In this document: in pieces, positions 1 through 8,706 of the stretch | Layout of the letters: each line of letters begins with the position of its first letter | Numbering within the stretch: the stretch's first letter is position 1 | From: an uncultured bacterium | GTDB lineage: Bacteria; Elusimicrobiota; Elusimicrobia; Elusimicrobiales; Elusimicrobiaceae | Direction: 5' to 3' | Length of the DNA: 64,000 nt | Assembly: GCA_949291365.1 (NCBI GenBank) | Contig: CASEVJ010000008.1 | Span: 79,843-143,842 of the forward strand | The notes under the pieces: model-generated | What the model was told of the DNA's origin: nothing | Databases searched by the model: none | The model's input: only the letters and a program-made list of their open reading frames with translations | Program-made: the position numbers and the translations under genes

Positions 1-134
1 ATTTGGCGGATTTACTGCATGGGCTGGTGGAGCGGGTGAGTCGCATTGGCTATGGCGTGCCGCTGGGCGGAGATATAGACTATATTGACGAAATGACGCT
101 GGGTTATTCGCTCAAAGGCCGTACCAAAATGTAA
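1..134 (+). CDS. C-terminal end of an unidentified protein (5' truncated)
   Basis: An open frame enters from the left edge (first whole codon at 3) and ends at the TAA at 132-134, giving 43 visible residues that finish in SLKGRTKM. The ATG of the ComEC-like gene follows at 135 with no gap, so the two are almost certainly co-transcribed. The visible residues (including GYGVPLGGDIDYIDEM) show no domain I can name and no membrane segment. It does not end in an aromatic residue, so it is not an obvious outer-membrane barrel. Function unknown. Confidence 0.6.
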   Translation, partial: LADLLHGLVERVSRIGYGVPLGGDIDYIDEMTLGYSLKGRTKM

Positions 135-2000
135 ATGCATTACAGTTATTACAAAAGGCCGCTTTTTCTGTTGCTTGTTTTGTATGTGGCGCTGTTAGCT
201 TTTTTCTACAAACCGGCGCCTTCCTCTAACGACGTTTTCCACAAAATCCCTCTTAAAAACGTAACGCTTACCGGCAAGGTGGTGGGCTTTGCGGTGCAGA
301 AACCCAAAAGCCGCAACGTGATTGTAAAAGTCTACAGCGTCAACGGGGAAAAAACAGACGGCTATGTCTACGCCCGCTTTAAAGAGCACGCCCCTCTTTG
401 GCACGAAACGCTGCAACTGGAAGGCCGGCTTAAAAAGCCCTATTCTATTGCGCTGCTGGGCAACTTTGACTGGGGTGCCTACCTAGCCACGAAAAACGTG
501 TTTACGGAAATGGCCGTTTCTTCGGCGCGGCAGGTGCGGGCGCCTTCTTGGTTTTCGCGCGGGATTTCCGCTGTGCGGGGCGATATATTGGAAGTGTTTG
601 AGCAGAGTTTTAGCCGCAATTTGTCCGCCATTGCCGGCGGCGTACTGCTGGGTGAGCGAGGGGAAATAGACCCCTCTTTGTATGCAGATTTCCAAGACAG
701 CGGCGCCATTCATCTGCTGGTGGCTTCCGGCGGCAATGTGGGGTTTGTGACGCTGGTGGTGTTTGCTTTTTGCGCGCTGTTTGGCGCCGGGCGGAAAAAG
801 ACGGTGCTTTTGGCACTGCTGATTGCCGGTATTTATACGCTTATTGCCGGGGCGGACGCACCTTTGGTGCGTGCCTACTTTATGACGGCCTGCGCTGTGG
901 CGGGCTATTTTCTGCACCGTAACAGCGGGGTTTTCCAGGGATTGGTTATTTCCTGCTTTGTGATTTTGTTGTTAAATCCGGGCGCTGTATTTGAGACGGG
1001 CTTTCAAATGTCTTTTTTGGCTACAGTGGCAATTATTATTTGTTTAAACAATTATACCTTGCCCTATCGGTGGCCGCGCTGGGTGAAATTTTTTGTGCAG
1101 ATTTTTCTGGCTACATTAAGCACACAGCTGGTGTTATTGCCTGTATTTACCAATGTATTTTATAAAGTGTCTTTTGTGGGGCTGCTGGCCAATATGCTGC
1201 TAGTACCGCTGGCTTCTGTATTAATGGCGGTAAGCTTTGGCTATTATGTGTGCACCCTGCTGCATGTTGGTTTTTTGCTTAAAGTTCTGACGGGCGCTTT
1301 GTTGGTTGCCTTTCAGCGGCTGGTGGAATTTTTTGCTTCTTGTCCGGGGGCGTCTGTTGCGGCGGCGGCCTGGCGGCCCGGGTGGATAGCGGCTTATTAT
1401 GCGGGGGTATTTTTTCTTTTCAATTTGCCGCAGAAAGAATTTGTCCGCCGCGTGTGGAAATGGATAGCGCTTGCCGCGGCGCTGGCGCTGGTGGTGCAAT
1501 ATGCATTCTTTAACCGGCCGACGGTGTGGCTGCTCAATGAATGGAACAAAAGTGCTATTTTGCTGCGTATGCCTGACGGGACGCGCGTTTTGTTCGGCGC
1601 GGCGATAGACGGGGAGAAACTGGCCCGTGCGGTGCTTTCTTCCGGTGCGCGCAGTTTAGACGCGGTACTTATCAGCGAAGACGTCTCTGCACAAAGCGCC
1701 CAAATAAACGCACTTTCCGCGGCGGTACACGTCAAAAAAGTCGTGCTCCCGTTTACAGATATTTGGCCCGGTGAAGAAATAAAATTGGACGGGCTGACGC
1801 TTGCCGCGCGCTGGGGTTTGCTGCTTAACCGCCAAGGCAAGCTGTGGAGCAACCGCGGCTACAGCGGCGGAAGGGACAGCTTGTCTTATGAAGCGGCCCA
1901 AGGCGATATGCATTTTACCGCCGCCAACAGCCGTTTTATTGTTTACGACGGAAAAGTGTATGACAATGAGCGCAACGCCACCCGCACGCTGCATTTGTAA
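135..2000 (+). CDS. comEC: ComEC/Rec2-family competence channel protein with a degenerate C-terminal domain
   Basis: 621 aa inner-membrane protein. ComEC forms the channel through which one strand of transforming DNA enters the cytoplasm. Two N-terminal hydrophobic stretches are followed by a soluble OB-like segment (about 40-135), then the competence domain with many transmembrane helices (about 160-460). The family hallmark is present: GVLLGERGEI then HLLVASGGNVGFV near residues 169-206. Family members often end in a metallo-beta-lactamase-like domain with an HxHxDH zinc motif. Here the tail (about 470-621) keeps a matching beta-rich pattern, but the motif position reads LISEDVSAQ with no histidines, so it is probably not a metallonuclease. 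The ATG directly abuts the stop of the preceding gene. Identification is confident; a role in natural transformation is inferred from the family. Confidence 0.85.
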   Translation: MHYSYYKRPLFLLLVLYVALLAFFYKPAPSSNDVFHKIPLKNVTLTGKVVGFAVQKPKSRNVIVKVYSVNGEKTDGYVYARFKEHAPLWHETLQLEGRLKKPYSIALLGNFDWGAYLATKNVFTEMAVSSARQVRAPSWFSRGISAVRGDILEVFEQSFSRNLSAIAGGVLLGERGEIDPSLYADFQDSGAIHLLVASGGNVGFVTLVVFAFCALFGAGRKKTVLLALLIAGIYTLIAGADAPLVRAYFMTACAVAGYFLHRNSGVFQGLVISCFVILLLNPGAVFETGFQMSFLATVAIIICLNNYTLPYRWPRWVKFFVQIFLATLSTQLVLLPVFTNVFYKVSFVGLLANMLLVPLASVLMAVSFGYYVCTLLHVGFLLKVLTGALLVAFQRLVEFFASCPGASVAAAAWRPGWIAAYYAGVFFLFNLPQKEFVRRVWKWIALAAALALVVQYAFFNRPTVWLLNEWNKSAILLRMPDGTRVLFGAAIDGEKLARAVLSSGARSLDAVLISEDVSAQSAQINALSAAVHVKKVVLPFTDIWPGEEIKLDGLTLAARWGLLLNRQGKLWSNRGYSGGRDSLSYEAAQGDMHFTAANSRFIVYDGKVYDNERNATRTLHL

Positions 2001-2029
2001 TATAATATAGGGGCACGCTGAAAAAGGAG
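2001..2029 (+). promoter_or_regulatory. -10 element and ribosome binding site of the guanine deaminase gene
   Basis: A perfect TATAAT lies at 2001-2006, immediately after the comEC stop, and AAGGAG at 2024-2029 is 6 nt before the ATG at 2036. No good -35 is visible. This suggests the deaminase can be transcribed separately from comEC. Confidence 0.45.
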
Positions 2030-2035
2030 TTTTTT

Positions 2036-2524
2036 ATGGATGAAAAAGAATTGGAAATGCATAAAAAGTTTTTGCGCGAGGCGGTCAAACTGGCCCGGGA
2101 AAATATGTCCACCGGGCGCGGCGGGCCTTTTGGCGCGGTGATTGTAAAAGACGGAGAGATTATCGCCCGCGGCAGCAACCAGGTCTTGGGCAGCAAAGAC
2201 CCGACTATGCACGCGGAAGTGGACGCTATCCGCACTGCCTGCAAAAAATTAAATCATTTTGAACTTAAAGACTGCGTGATTTATTCTTCCTGCGAGCCCT
2301 GCCCCATGTGCCTGGGCGCCATTTATTGGGCGCGGCCCAAAGAGCTTTATTTTGCTGCAGACCGCCATACGGCGGCCCGGCACGGCTTTGACGATAAATT
2401 TATTTATGACGAAATTGCCAAAGATCCGTCCCAGCGCGGTATTAAAACGGTGCGCATTGAGCTGGAGGATAACGAGGAGCCCTTTGTGCTGTGGGATCAA
2501 AAAACAGATAAAACGCAGTATTAA
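2036..2524 (+). CDS. guaD: Guanine deaminase (cytidine-deaminase fold)
   Basis: 162 aa, the normal length for the Bacillus GuaD type. It hydrolyses guanine to xanthine and ammonia in purine salvage. The zinc site is intact: HAEVDAI (His59, proton-shuttling Glu61) and the CEPCPMC segment (Cys89, Cys92). The stretch PCPMCLGAIYWARP and the downstream GFDDKFIYDEI are diagnostic of GuaD rather than of the related tRNA adenosine deaminase TadA, and I recall close similarity to B. subtilis GuaD across the whole length. AAGGAG 6 nt upstream supports the start. It is cytoplasmic and ends just before a strong terminator. TadA is the main alternative but fits less well. Confidence 0.88.
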   Translation: MDEKELEMHKKFLREAVKLARENMSTGRGGPFGAVIVKDGEIIARGSNQVLGSKDPTMHAEVDAIRTACKKLNHFELKDCVIYSSCEPCPMCLGAIYWARPKELYFAADRHTAARHGFDDKFIYDEIAKDPSQRGIKTVRIELEDNEEPFVLWDQKTDKTQY

Positions 2525-2527
2525 TGA

Positions 2528-2556
2528 TACCCCGGCGGTGAGCCGGGGTTTTTTAT
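2528..2556 (+). terminator. Rho-independent terminator after guaD
   Basis: Perfect 7-bp stem CCCCGGC / GCCGGGG at 2530-2536 and 2542-2548 with a 5-nt loop, followed by a run of T. Confidence 0.85.
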
Positions 2557-2617
2557 GGCTTTTTGCGGCGGAGACACAGCAATTATATCGTGGGGCAGGA
2601 AACCCCTTCCGTTTAGC

Positions 2618-2643
2618 AAACACCCCGGGAACCCCGGAGTGTT
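2618..2643. repeat. Imperfect inverted repeat between guaD and nagZ
   Basis: AAACAC-C-CCGGG and CCCGG-A-GTGTTT face each other across a short loop in the 200-bp gap between the convergent guaD and nagZ genes. No T-run follows on either strand, so it is not a standard terminator. It may stabilise the 3' end of the nagZ operon mRNA. The rest of the gap shows nothing recognisable. Confidence 0.35.
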
Positions 2644-2724
2644 TGACAGAGTAAATCTTTTGCGGTTATCGCATCACCCGTCATCCGGGGCGACACACAA
2701 CCAAGAAAGAAAATAAGCGGGCGG

Positions 2725-4125
2725 TTAAACCGACATTTTGCCGCCGGCTTTTTGCTTCCCGGTCAGGATAGCGGCGGCGCATTGCTGGGCCTCTTCCGCT
2801 GGGCTGAATAGGAACAGCCGCGCCGTCAGCTGGGCAATATTTTCTGTGCCAAACGGACTGCCAAAGCTGACAAAAATGCTTTGGCGATGGGCGGCGGCCT
2901 GTTGTGCCAGCAGCTGCTGTTCCTGCGATGAGAGATTGATATGTCCTTTGAAGGCCTTGTAGTTAGAAAAACTGGCCGCCACCAGCGTTTGTTGGCCGTG
3001 GCCCGGTCGGCCAATGCGTATGCTTAATTTTTCTAGTGTGTGCAAAAAAGTTTGCGCCGCAAAGGACTCTTCGTTACCCAGTTCCAAATAAGCGATTTCC
3101 TGCCCGGGGGCCAGCGTAAGCGCCGGGCCCTGCCATACCGCGCAGGACGCGGCATAGCGCTGGTTAAACTGGGCGGCGGAAAACCCGGATTGCTTGGGGC
3201 GCAGGGGCTGGTTTATCAGCCGTTCCTGCAGGGAAATAGATTGATGGGCAATCTCTTCCAGCCCGGGTTGTTTTTGCAGAAAATCCGACAAAGCTACCGC
3301 GTCTGTAGCGGAAAGCAAAATGTGCGTACCGGCGTGCAGTGCGTTTAAGGCGGTTTGGCAGACGTCTTGGGCGGATTTCATATTCAGGGCGTCTGTAAAT
3401 ATCAGTCCGCCAAAACCCATTTTCTCTTTTAAAATACCGGTCAGTATCGTGCGGGATTGGGAGGCGGGGAGCTGCGGGTCTATGGCTGGTACAAATAAGT
3501 GCCCCGCCATAACTCCGTTGGCCTGCGGCAGGGCAGCGCCAAAAGGCAGCAACTCTTCTTTTTCTAGTTCTGCGGCTGTGCGCGTCAGCACGGGCAAAGC
3601 CAGGTGGGAGTCCGTGCGGGTGCTGCCATGCCCCGGGAAATGTTTGAGACAATTATATACCCCGCCGTCATTTAAGCCGCGGCACAAGGCCGCCCCCAGT
3701 TTGCCCACCGCTTGGGGATTTGCCCCAAAGGAGCGGGTGTTAACAATCGGGTTTTGCGGTTCATTGCACAAATCCAGCACTGGGGCAAATACCCAGTCTA
3801 CACCGACACTGCGGGCCTCGCGGGCCAGTGTGAGCCCTTTTTGGTAGGCGGCGTCTTCGGTGCCGTTGGCGCCGATAGCCAGATTGGAAAGCACCCAACT
3901 CTCTTTGGCTATCCAGCGGCCCAAGCCGTCTTCATAATCGGCACAGATAAATAAATGTGGCAGTGTGGACGCGGCCCGAAGCTGTGTAATAAGACGGCGG
4001 ATTTCATCGCGCGTGCCGCCGTATATGCAAAAGCCGCCCGCGCCGCGCCGCGCCATTTCCAACGCGTCTTCTGTGCGGGATTTGCCAAACCAAAAGCCCG
4101 GATAAATCAGCCGGTTGATATTCAT
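2725..4125 (-). CDS. nagZ: Beta-N-acetylglucosaminidase NagZ (GH3)
   Basis: 466 aa. It cleaves GlcNAc from GlcNAc-1,6-anhydroMurNAc released during wall turnover. The GH3 barrel spans about 1-300 and carries KHFPGHG at 161-167, the catalytic Asp-His pair of the flexible loop (TDSHLALP, Asp172 and His174) and the nucleophile in FTDALNM (Asp245). Unlike the single-domain E. coli NagZ (about 340 aa), it has a second C-terminal domain of about 130 residues, as in two-domain NagZ proteins of Bacillus and Bacteroidetes. No signal peptide is visible, so a cytoplasmic site is likely. The start overlaps the anmK stop (ATGA), indicating translational coupling. It is the last gene of the recycling operon. 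Confidence 0.87.
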   Translation of the reverse strand: MNINRLIYPGFWFGKSRTEDALEMARRGAGGFCIYGGTRDEIRRLITQLRAASTLPHLFICADYEDGLGRWIAKESWVLSNLAIGANGTEDAAYQKGLTLAREARSVGVDWVFAPVLDLCNEPQNPIVNTRSFGANPQAVGKLGAALCRGLNDGGVYNCLKHFPGHGSTRTDSHLALPVLTRTAAELEKEELLPFGAALPQANGVMAGHLFVPAIDPQLPASQSRTILTGILKEKMGFGGLIFTDALNMKSAQDVCQTALNALHAGTHILLSATDAVALSDFLQKQPGLEEIAHQSISLQERLINQPLRPKQSGFSAAQFNQRYAASCAVWQGPALTLAPGQEIAYLELGNEESFAAQTFLHTLEKLSIRIGRPGHGQQTLVAASFSNYKAFKGHINLSSQEQQLLAQQAAAHRQSIFVSFGSPFGTENIAQLTARLFLFSPAEEAQQCAAAILTGKQKAGGKMSV

Positions 4126-5255
4126 AACACCACTTCTCCGATAATCGTATTTTCGCGTGCACCTGTTGCCCGTGCGCAGTGATTGATTTTGCCTTGCAGC
4201 GCCAGATAAGCCATCAGCCCAAAAGCCGCCGCTTCTTTGGCTTGCGGGTCTATGCCGGCGCTAGCCGATGTATGCACGGGCAGGCCGCTTATGCGGCGCA
4301 GGTTTTCCAACAGCGTGCGATTGTAGGCCCCGCCGCCGGAAACGATGATTTGTTTTTGGCAGCGGGCCGGCACAAAGCGTTTAATGGCTTCACATACGGC
4401 GGCCGCTGTAAATAGGTTTAGAGTGGCCAGTAAGTCGCAGGCCCGGCCGGGCCCGAAAGCGGCAAAATGGCGGGCCAAATAGACCGGGCCAAAGTCGTTT
4501 TTGTCTAAACTTTTGGGAGGTTTTTGGCGGAAAAAGGGCTGCGTGAGCAGTTTTTGCACCAGTTTTTCATCGGCTTTTCCCCGGGCGGCTGCGGCCCCGT
4601 TTTGGTCATAGGGCGTATGCAGAAAACGCGCACTGGCGATATCCATAAGCGTATTGGCCGGCCCGCAGTCAAAGCCGATGGTTTTTATTCCTTTTCCCAC
4701 CACGGACAAATTGGCAATGCCGCCCAGATTAAGCAGGATAACCGGCGTTCCTTTGCCAAACATATATTCGTCAAAAAACGGAATAAGCGGCGCCCCCTGC
4801 CCGCCTAAAGCCATGTCTTTTTCCCGAAAGTGTGCTACCACCGGCACCCCCAGTTCGGCCGCCAGAAAGGCGGGCTCGGCAATTTGCAGGGTATTGGGTA
4901 TTTTGTCTTTGGGGCCGTGATACACAGTTTGCCCGTGGCTGCCGGCACAGCAAATCCGGCTTTTGGGCAGGCCGGCCCATGTCAAAAAGGCACGCGCTTT
5001 TTGCGCATACAGTTTGCCCAACTCAAAATTCAGGGCAGACAGTTGCGGTGCGTGCAGTTCTTTGGCGTGCAGCAGGCGTTTTTGCAAGGCCGGCGGATAC
5101 GGATAATTTTTAAAAGCCACCACCCGCAGCGGCAGCGGCTGCAAAGCGCATATGGTCAGCCCGTCACAGCTGGTGCCGCTCATCAGCCCCAGCACCAGTT
5201 TGGAGCGGGCGGCGCGTATGCGGCCGTGGCGGGAAGAAGGGAATTTAGTTGTCAT
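4122..5255 (-). CDS. anmK: Anhydro-N-acetylmuramic acid kinase
   Basis: 377 aa, typical family length. It phosphorylates and opens the 1,6-anhydro ring of anhydroMurNAc to give MurNAc-6-phosphate, the substrate of MurQ. The ATP-binding GLMSGTSCDG motif lies at about residues 23-32, and LLNLGGIANLS and GFDCGPANTLMD follow, all characteristic of AnmK in the actin/hexokinase fold. A short basic N-terminal extension (about 20 residues) precedes the first motif, so a start slightly downstream is possible. It overlaps murQ by 11 bp and nagZ by 4 bp within the minus-strand recycling operon. Cytoplasmic. Confidence 0.92.
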   Translation of the reverse strand: MTTKFPSSRHGRIRAARSKLVLGLMSGTSCDGLTICALQPLPLRVVAFKNYPYPPALQKRLLHAKELHAPQLSALNFELGKLYAQKARAFLTWAGLPKSRICCAGSHGQTVYHGPKDKIPNTLQIAEPAFLAAELGVPVVAHFREKDMALGGQGAPLIPFFDEYMFGKGTPVILLNLGGIANLSVVGKGIKTIGFDCGPANTLMDIASARFLHTPYDQNGAAAARGKADEKLVQKLLTQPFFRQKPPKSLDKNDFGPVYLARHFAAFGPGRACDLLATLNLFTAAAVCEAIKRFVPARCQKQIIVSGGGAYNRTLLENLRRISGLPVHTSASAGIDPQAKEAAAFGLMAYLALQGKINHCARATGARENTIIGEVVL

Positions 5256-6138
5256 GCAAGACCTCCGCCAGAAAACCGCGGTGTTTTTTAAGTAACGCCT
5301 CTGCTTGGGGGAGAGTCAGTTTTTTGCGATGCATGACAATAGCGGTTTTGACGTTTTTGCCGGCCGCGTTCAGAAGTTTTCGGGCGGTCTGTTCGTCTGT
5401 TTGGGCAATCATGCTTATTAAACGCACGGCCCGGCGCACGAGTTTTTGGTTGGTGGGCTGTACGTCCACCATCAAATTACCGTATATTTTGCCTGCGCGC
5501 GCCATGGCCCCGGTGGTAATAGCGTTGAGGGCCATTTTGGTAGCACTGCCGGCTTTCATGCGCGTAGAGCCGCTTAAGGCCTCGGGCCCGGTGGGCAGAT
5601 AAACAAAAATAGAGGCATGGCGGATATCTGCCTTTGGATTGCAAGACACCAAAGCCGTGCGGCAGCCCGCTTTTTGCGCCGCGTGCAAGGCGCCCAATAC
5701 ATAAGGCGTGGTGCCGCTGGCGGCCAGCCCCAGCACAAAATCCCCTTTATGGGCTTTGGCAAGCAAATCTTTGCCGCCTTGTGCGGCATTGTCTTCCGCT
5801 CCTTCCACAGAGCGGAAAACGGCCTTTTTCCCGCCCGCCATAATGGCAATGATTTGTGAGGGTTTGGTGCCAAAGGTGGGCACGCATTCCGCCGCTTCCA
5901 GCACACCCAGCCGCCCGCTGGTGCCGGCGCCGATAAAAATAATTTTGTGCCCCGCCAAAAAGGTTTCTGCGGCGCATTCTATGGCTTGGGCAATAGCCAC
6001 CGCGGCTTGACGCACGGCGCGGGCGGCGTTTGTATCTTCGGCATTAAACAGGCGGGCCATTTGCAGGGCGGAGCTTTTGTCTAACCGGGCGGTGTGGGGG
6101 TTGACGGCTTCTGTAGACAGCGGAGCGTTTTGTTTCAT
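5245..6138 (-). CDS. murQ: N-acetylmuramic acid 6-phosphate etherase
   Basis: 297 aa, normal length. It cleaves the lactyl ether of MurNAc-6-P to give GlcNAc-6-P and D-lactate, linking wall recycling to amino-sugar metabolism. The SIS domain shows the sugar-phosphate site IGAGTSGRLG and the catalytic region ECVPTFG, followed by GGKKAVFRSVEGAEDN, LAASGTTPYVLGAL and the signature STRMKAGSATKMALN. The C-terminal helical region after about residue 240 matches the UBA-like tail of the family. Its ATG is adjacent to the ampG stop and its 3' end overlaps anmK. Confidence 0.93.
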   Translation of the reverse strand: MKQNAPLSTEAVNPHTARLDKSSALQMARLFNAEDTNAARAVRQAAVAIAQAIECAAETFLAGHKIIFIGAGTSGRLGVLEAAECVPTFGTKPSQIIAIMAGGKKAVFRSVEGAEDNAAQGGKDLLAKAHKGDFVLGLAASGTTPYVLGALHAAQKAGCRTALVSCNPKADIRHASIFVYLPTGPEALSGSTRMKAGSATKMALNAITTGAMARAGKIYGNLMVDVQPTNQKLVRRAVRLISMIAQTDEQTARKLLNAAGKNVKTAIVMHRKKLTLPQAEALLKKHRGFLAEVLHDN

Positions 6139-7488
6139 TTAATCAGCATCTCCTATGTGCATTTTATGCGTGCGGAACGCTTTTTCCGTCTCTTCTATGG
6201 ATTTGATTTTAAACGTCAGCGGAATGACAGTCAGCGTGCATACGCTGACAGCCGCCACCACTATAAAATAGGGTCCATATCCCAGCCGCATTTGCCAGGT
6301 GCCCGAGAGCATGGACGGCGCCATCATGCCAAGTGCCATAATACCGGTGGAAATGGCGTAATGCGAAGTTTTGTATTTGCCCTGGGATACATACATAATA
6401 AAGACAGAGAAGGCCATAAGCGCCAGCCCGTTGCCAAAGTGCTCCAGCGTAATCAATAGGGCCGTCAGCACTACACCGGGCCGCGCATAGGCCATGTAAA
6501 TATAAAAGAAATTGGGCAGAATTAAGATAATAGCAAAGGGCCAGATACATTTTTTAAATCCGTATTTCCCTAGCAGCCAGCCGCCGGCCAAATTGCCGGC
6601 AATAATGGCTCCCAGCCCCAGTGTGCCTTTAATCAGCCCGTAGCTTTGCACAGAAAGCCCCAACGCGCCTTCTTCTGCTCCGCGCAGCAAAAACAGCGGT
6701 ACAATTTTTTCAAGCAGGGCGTCTCCCAGGCGATAAAACAGAATAAAAATCAAAATATAGATAATATTTTTTTGGCAAAAATAGGTTTTAAATGCGTCTG
6801 CCCAGGCATTTTGCCCTTGCGGGGCGGCAGGGCCGTCGCCGGCGGGGGCAGGCAGTACAAAACGGTGCCATAACGCTCCGCCGGCAAACAGCGCTGTCAA
6901 AAACAAAAACATCAAGGCCCAGTTGTAAGGCCATTTAATAAAGTGCGAAGATAATTCTGCCGTCGGCTGGGCCAAGGCACCTACCGCGGCTACCAAAATA
7001 CCGCTGCCAAAAATCATGGCCAAGCGGTAGAAAATGGTGCGTATGCCCACAAAATACCCTTGCTGTGGCGCGGTAAGCGCCAGCAGGTAATAGCCGTCGG
7101 TGGCGATGTCTAATGTAGCCGAGACAAAAGCCCCCGCCAAAAAGCCAAATAAGGACAAAGAGAAAAAGGTGAGGTTATTTAACTGTTGTGCGTATGTAAA
7201 AGCGTTCCAAGCAGTTAAGGCAGCCAACAGCAGAAATACAGCCGCCATAGCGGTTTGCGCGCCCAGCAGCCAGCGGCGTTTGCTGCTTTTACCGTCCACT
7301 AACGGGCTCCAGAGCATTTTTAATGTCCAGGGCAGGTACAGCCACCCCGTCCAAAAGGCAATTTGGTCGTTAGAAAAGCCAATATCCGCATACAGCACCA
7401 CGGAAACGGCATTAATGATAATATAGGGCAGCCCTTCCAGAAAATACAGGGAAGGGATATATAGCCATGGGGACGGATGCTTGGGCAT
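6139..7488 (-). CDS. ampG: AmpG-family muropeptide permease (MFS)
   Basis: 449 aa with about 12 hydrophobic helices. AmpG imports GlcNAc-anhydroMurNAc(-peptides) across the inner membrane with protons. The N-terminus matches the family pattern: LYFLEGLPY in helix 1 and LPWTLKMLWSPLVDG in the helix 2-3 loop, the counterpart of the FKFLWSPLMD segment of E. coli AmpG. The assignment is strengthened by its position directly upstream of murQ, anmK and nagZ: importer, etherase, kinase and glycosidase form one pathway. No ampD-like amidase or ampC-type beta-lactamase lies in the window. A different anion or sugar MFS substrate cannot be excluded from sequence alone. Confidence 0.85.
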   Translation of the reverse strand: MPKHPSPWLYIPSLYFLEGLPYIIINAVSVVLYADIGFSNDQIAFWTGWLYLPWTLKMLWSPLVDGKSSKRRWLLGAQTAMAAVFLLLAALTAWNAFTYAQQLNNLTFFSLSLFGFLAGAFVSATLDIATDGYYLLALTAPQQGYFVGIRTIFYRLAMIFGSGILVAAVGALAQPTAELSSHFIKWPYNWALMFLFLTALFAGGALWHRFVLPAPAGDGPAAPQGQNAWADAFKTYFCQKNIIYILIFILFYRLGDALLEKIVPLFLLRGAEEGALGLSVQSYGLIKGTLGLGAIIAGNLAGGWLLGKYGFKKCIWPFAIILILPNFFYIYMAYARPGVVLTALLITLEHFGNGLALMAFSVFIMYVSQGKYKTSHYAISTGIMALGMMAPSMLSGTWQMRLGYGPYFIVVAAVSVCTLTVIPLTFKIKSIEETEKAFRTHKMHIGDAD

Positions 7489-7496
7489 AGACGCTC

Positions 7497-8516
7497 CTAT
7501 TTAAAAGGCAGCCGCCCAGCCAGCAAATCAGCAAACGGTTTGGTGGGCTGACTGAGCTCTAAAATCATTTTAATAATAGAGGTAAGCGGCACGGCCAGCA
7601 GCGCCCCAATGACACCCCAGACCAATGCCCAGAAAATTAAAGACGCAATCACCACCACCGGGTTTAAGTCCATGCCTTTGCCCAGCCATTTTGTTTCCAA
7701 GATATTTCCCACCACAAAATGAATGGATGAAAGCAAACAAATAGCCAAAATCATGCGCCAGTCAAACCCATACTGCAAAAATAATACTGGCATAGGCAAA
7801 ACGGTGGCAATAAAAGGGCCGATATTGGGGATAAAATTAAGCACAAATGTAATGACGGCAAACATAATAGCCAGTTCTGTGCGCAGGGCAGCCAGCACAA
7901 TCCACGTCAGGAACGCCGCCAGCAGCGAAACAAAAATTTTGACAATCAGATAATAGGAAATCTGCTTTTCAATGTTACTGACGAGGGCCGTTTTTTCATC
8001 TCCGGAAGCCCGGCCCATAAACAGAAAAATCAAAAACAGCGAAATCAGCGTCAGGTTGGAAATGAATGACACTACTCCGCCGCCCATCGTGCGCAGCATA
8101 TTAAACAGCGGAACGCGGTTGAGCGTTTCTGAAAGGAGCTCCGAATTGGCCTGAATGCCGAATTTTTGGGCGGTTTGCAGCAGCCAGGCCACGGTGTCGT
8201 TGAGCTTTTCGGCGTAAATATTGGCCCCGTTGACAAAAGAGGAAATGGAGTTGGATACAAAAATGACAGACAGCGCCGCTAATCCCAAAAAGAGCAGTAT
8301 GCCCAATAAAAATCCCAGCAGGTGGGGCACTTTCCATTTCTTTTTCATCCAATCGGCAATAGTGTTCAATACGATAGATAAAAATAAAGCAATTACAAAG
8401 GGCATCAAAACGGCTTTGGCGTACACCAACACCCAGGTCAGAGCCGTGCCGGCTAAAATCAGCAGGCAGGCATTGTTAATCGGTGCATAGACCGAAGAAG
8501 CGGCAGGTTTAAACAT
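7497..8516 (-). CDS. AI-2E/PerM-family membrane protein
   Basis: 339 aa with about eight hydrophobic segments and the family-specific long soluble insertion (about 60-150) between the second and third helix groups. The C-terminal motifs NFIPNIGPFIATVLP and the terminal LNPVVVIASLIFWALVWGVIGALLAVPLTSI stretch are characteristic of the AI-2E transporter family (PF01594). Members have been linked to AI-2 export or Na+/H+ exchange, so the substrate here is unknown. AAGGAGTAGCC precedes the ATG. It is the first gene of the run leading into ampG (8-bp gap), so a link to wall recycling is possible but only positional. Confidence 0.8.
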   Translation of the reverse strand: MFKPAASSVYAPINNACLLILAGTALTWVLVYAKAVLMPFVIALFLSIVLNTIADWMKKKWKVPHLLGFLLGILLFLGLAALSVIFVSNSISSFVNGANIYAEKLNDTVAWLLQTAQKFGIQANSELLSETLNRVPLFNMLRTMGGGVVSFISNLTLISLFLIFLFMGRASGDEKTALVSNIEKQISYYLIVKIFVSLLAAFLTWIVLAALRTELAIMFAVITFVLNFIPNIGPFIATVLPMPVLFLQYGFDWRMILAICLLSSIHFVVGNILETKWLGKGMDLNPVVVIASLIFWALVWGVIGALLAVPLTSIIKMILELSQPTKPFADLLAGRLPFK

Positions 8517-8617
8517 GGCTACTCCTTACAATTAATAAAGAAATATTCTTTTCTCTATATTATCATAAAACAAGCCGCCGCAAAATTTTTGGCGGGGAAA
8601 TATAATAATAAATTTTG

Positions 8618-8666
8618 TTGACATTGTGTTGTACTGTTTGTTTAAAAATGGTATTCTTTATACAGT
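8618..8666 (+). promoter_or_regulatory. Promoter region of the FecR-like/barrel gene pair
   Basis: The AT-rich stretch holds TTGACA at 8618-8623, a perfect -35, with a weak TTTAAA at 17-bp spacing (8641-8646). An alternative pair is TTGTTT (8638-8643) and TACAGT (8661-8666), also 17 bp apart. Which is used cannot be decided by eye. Confidence 0.5.
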
Positions 8667-8706
8667 AAGGACTTTATAACACAAACAAAAAAGGAGCAGA
8701 ACGTAC

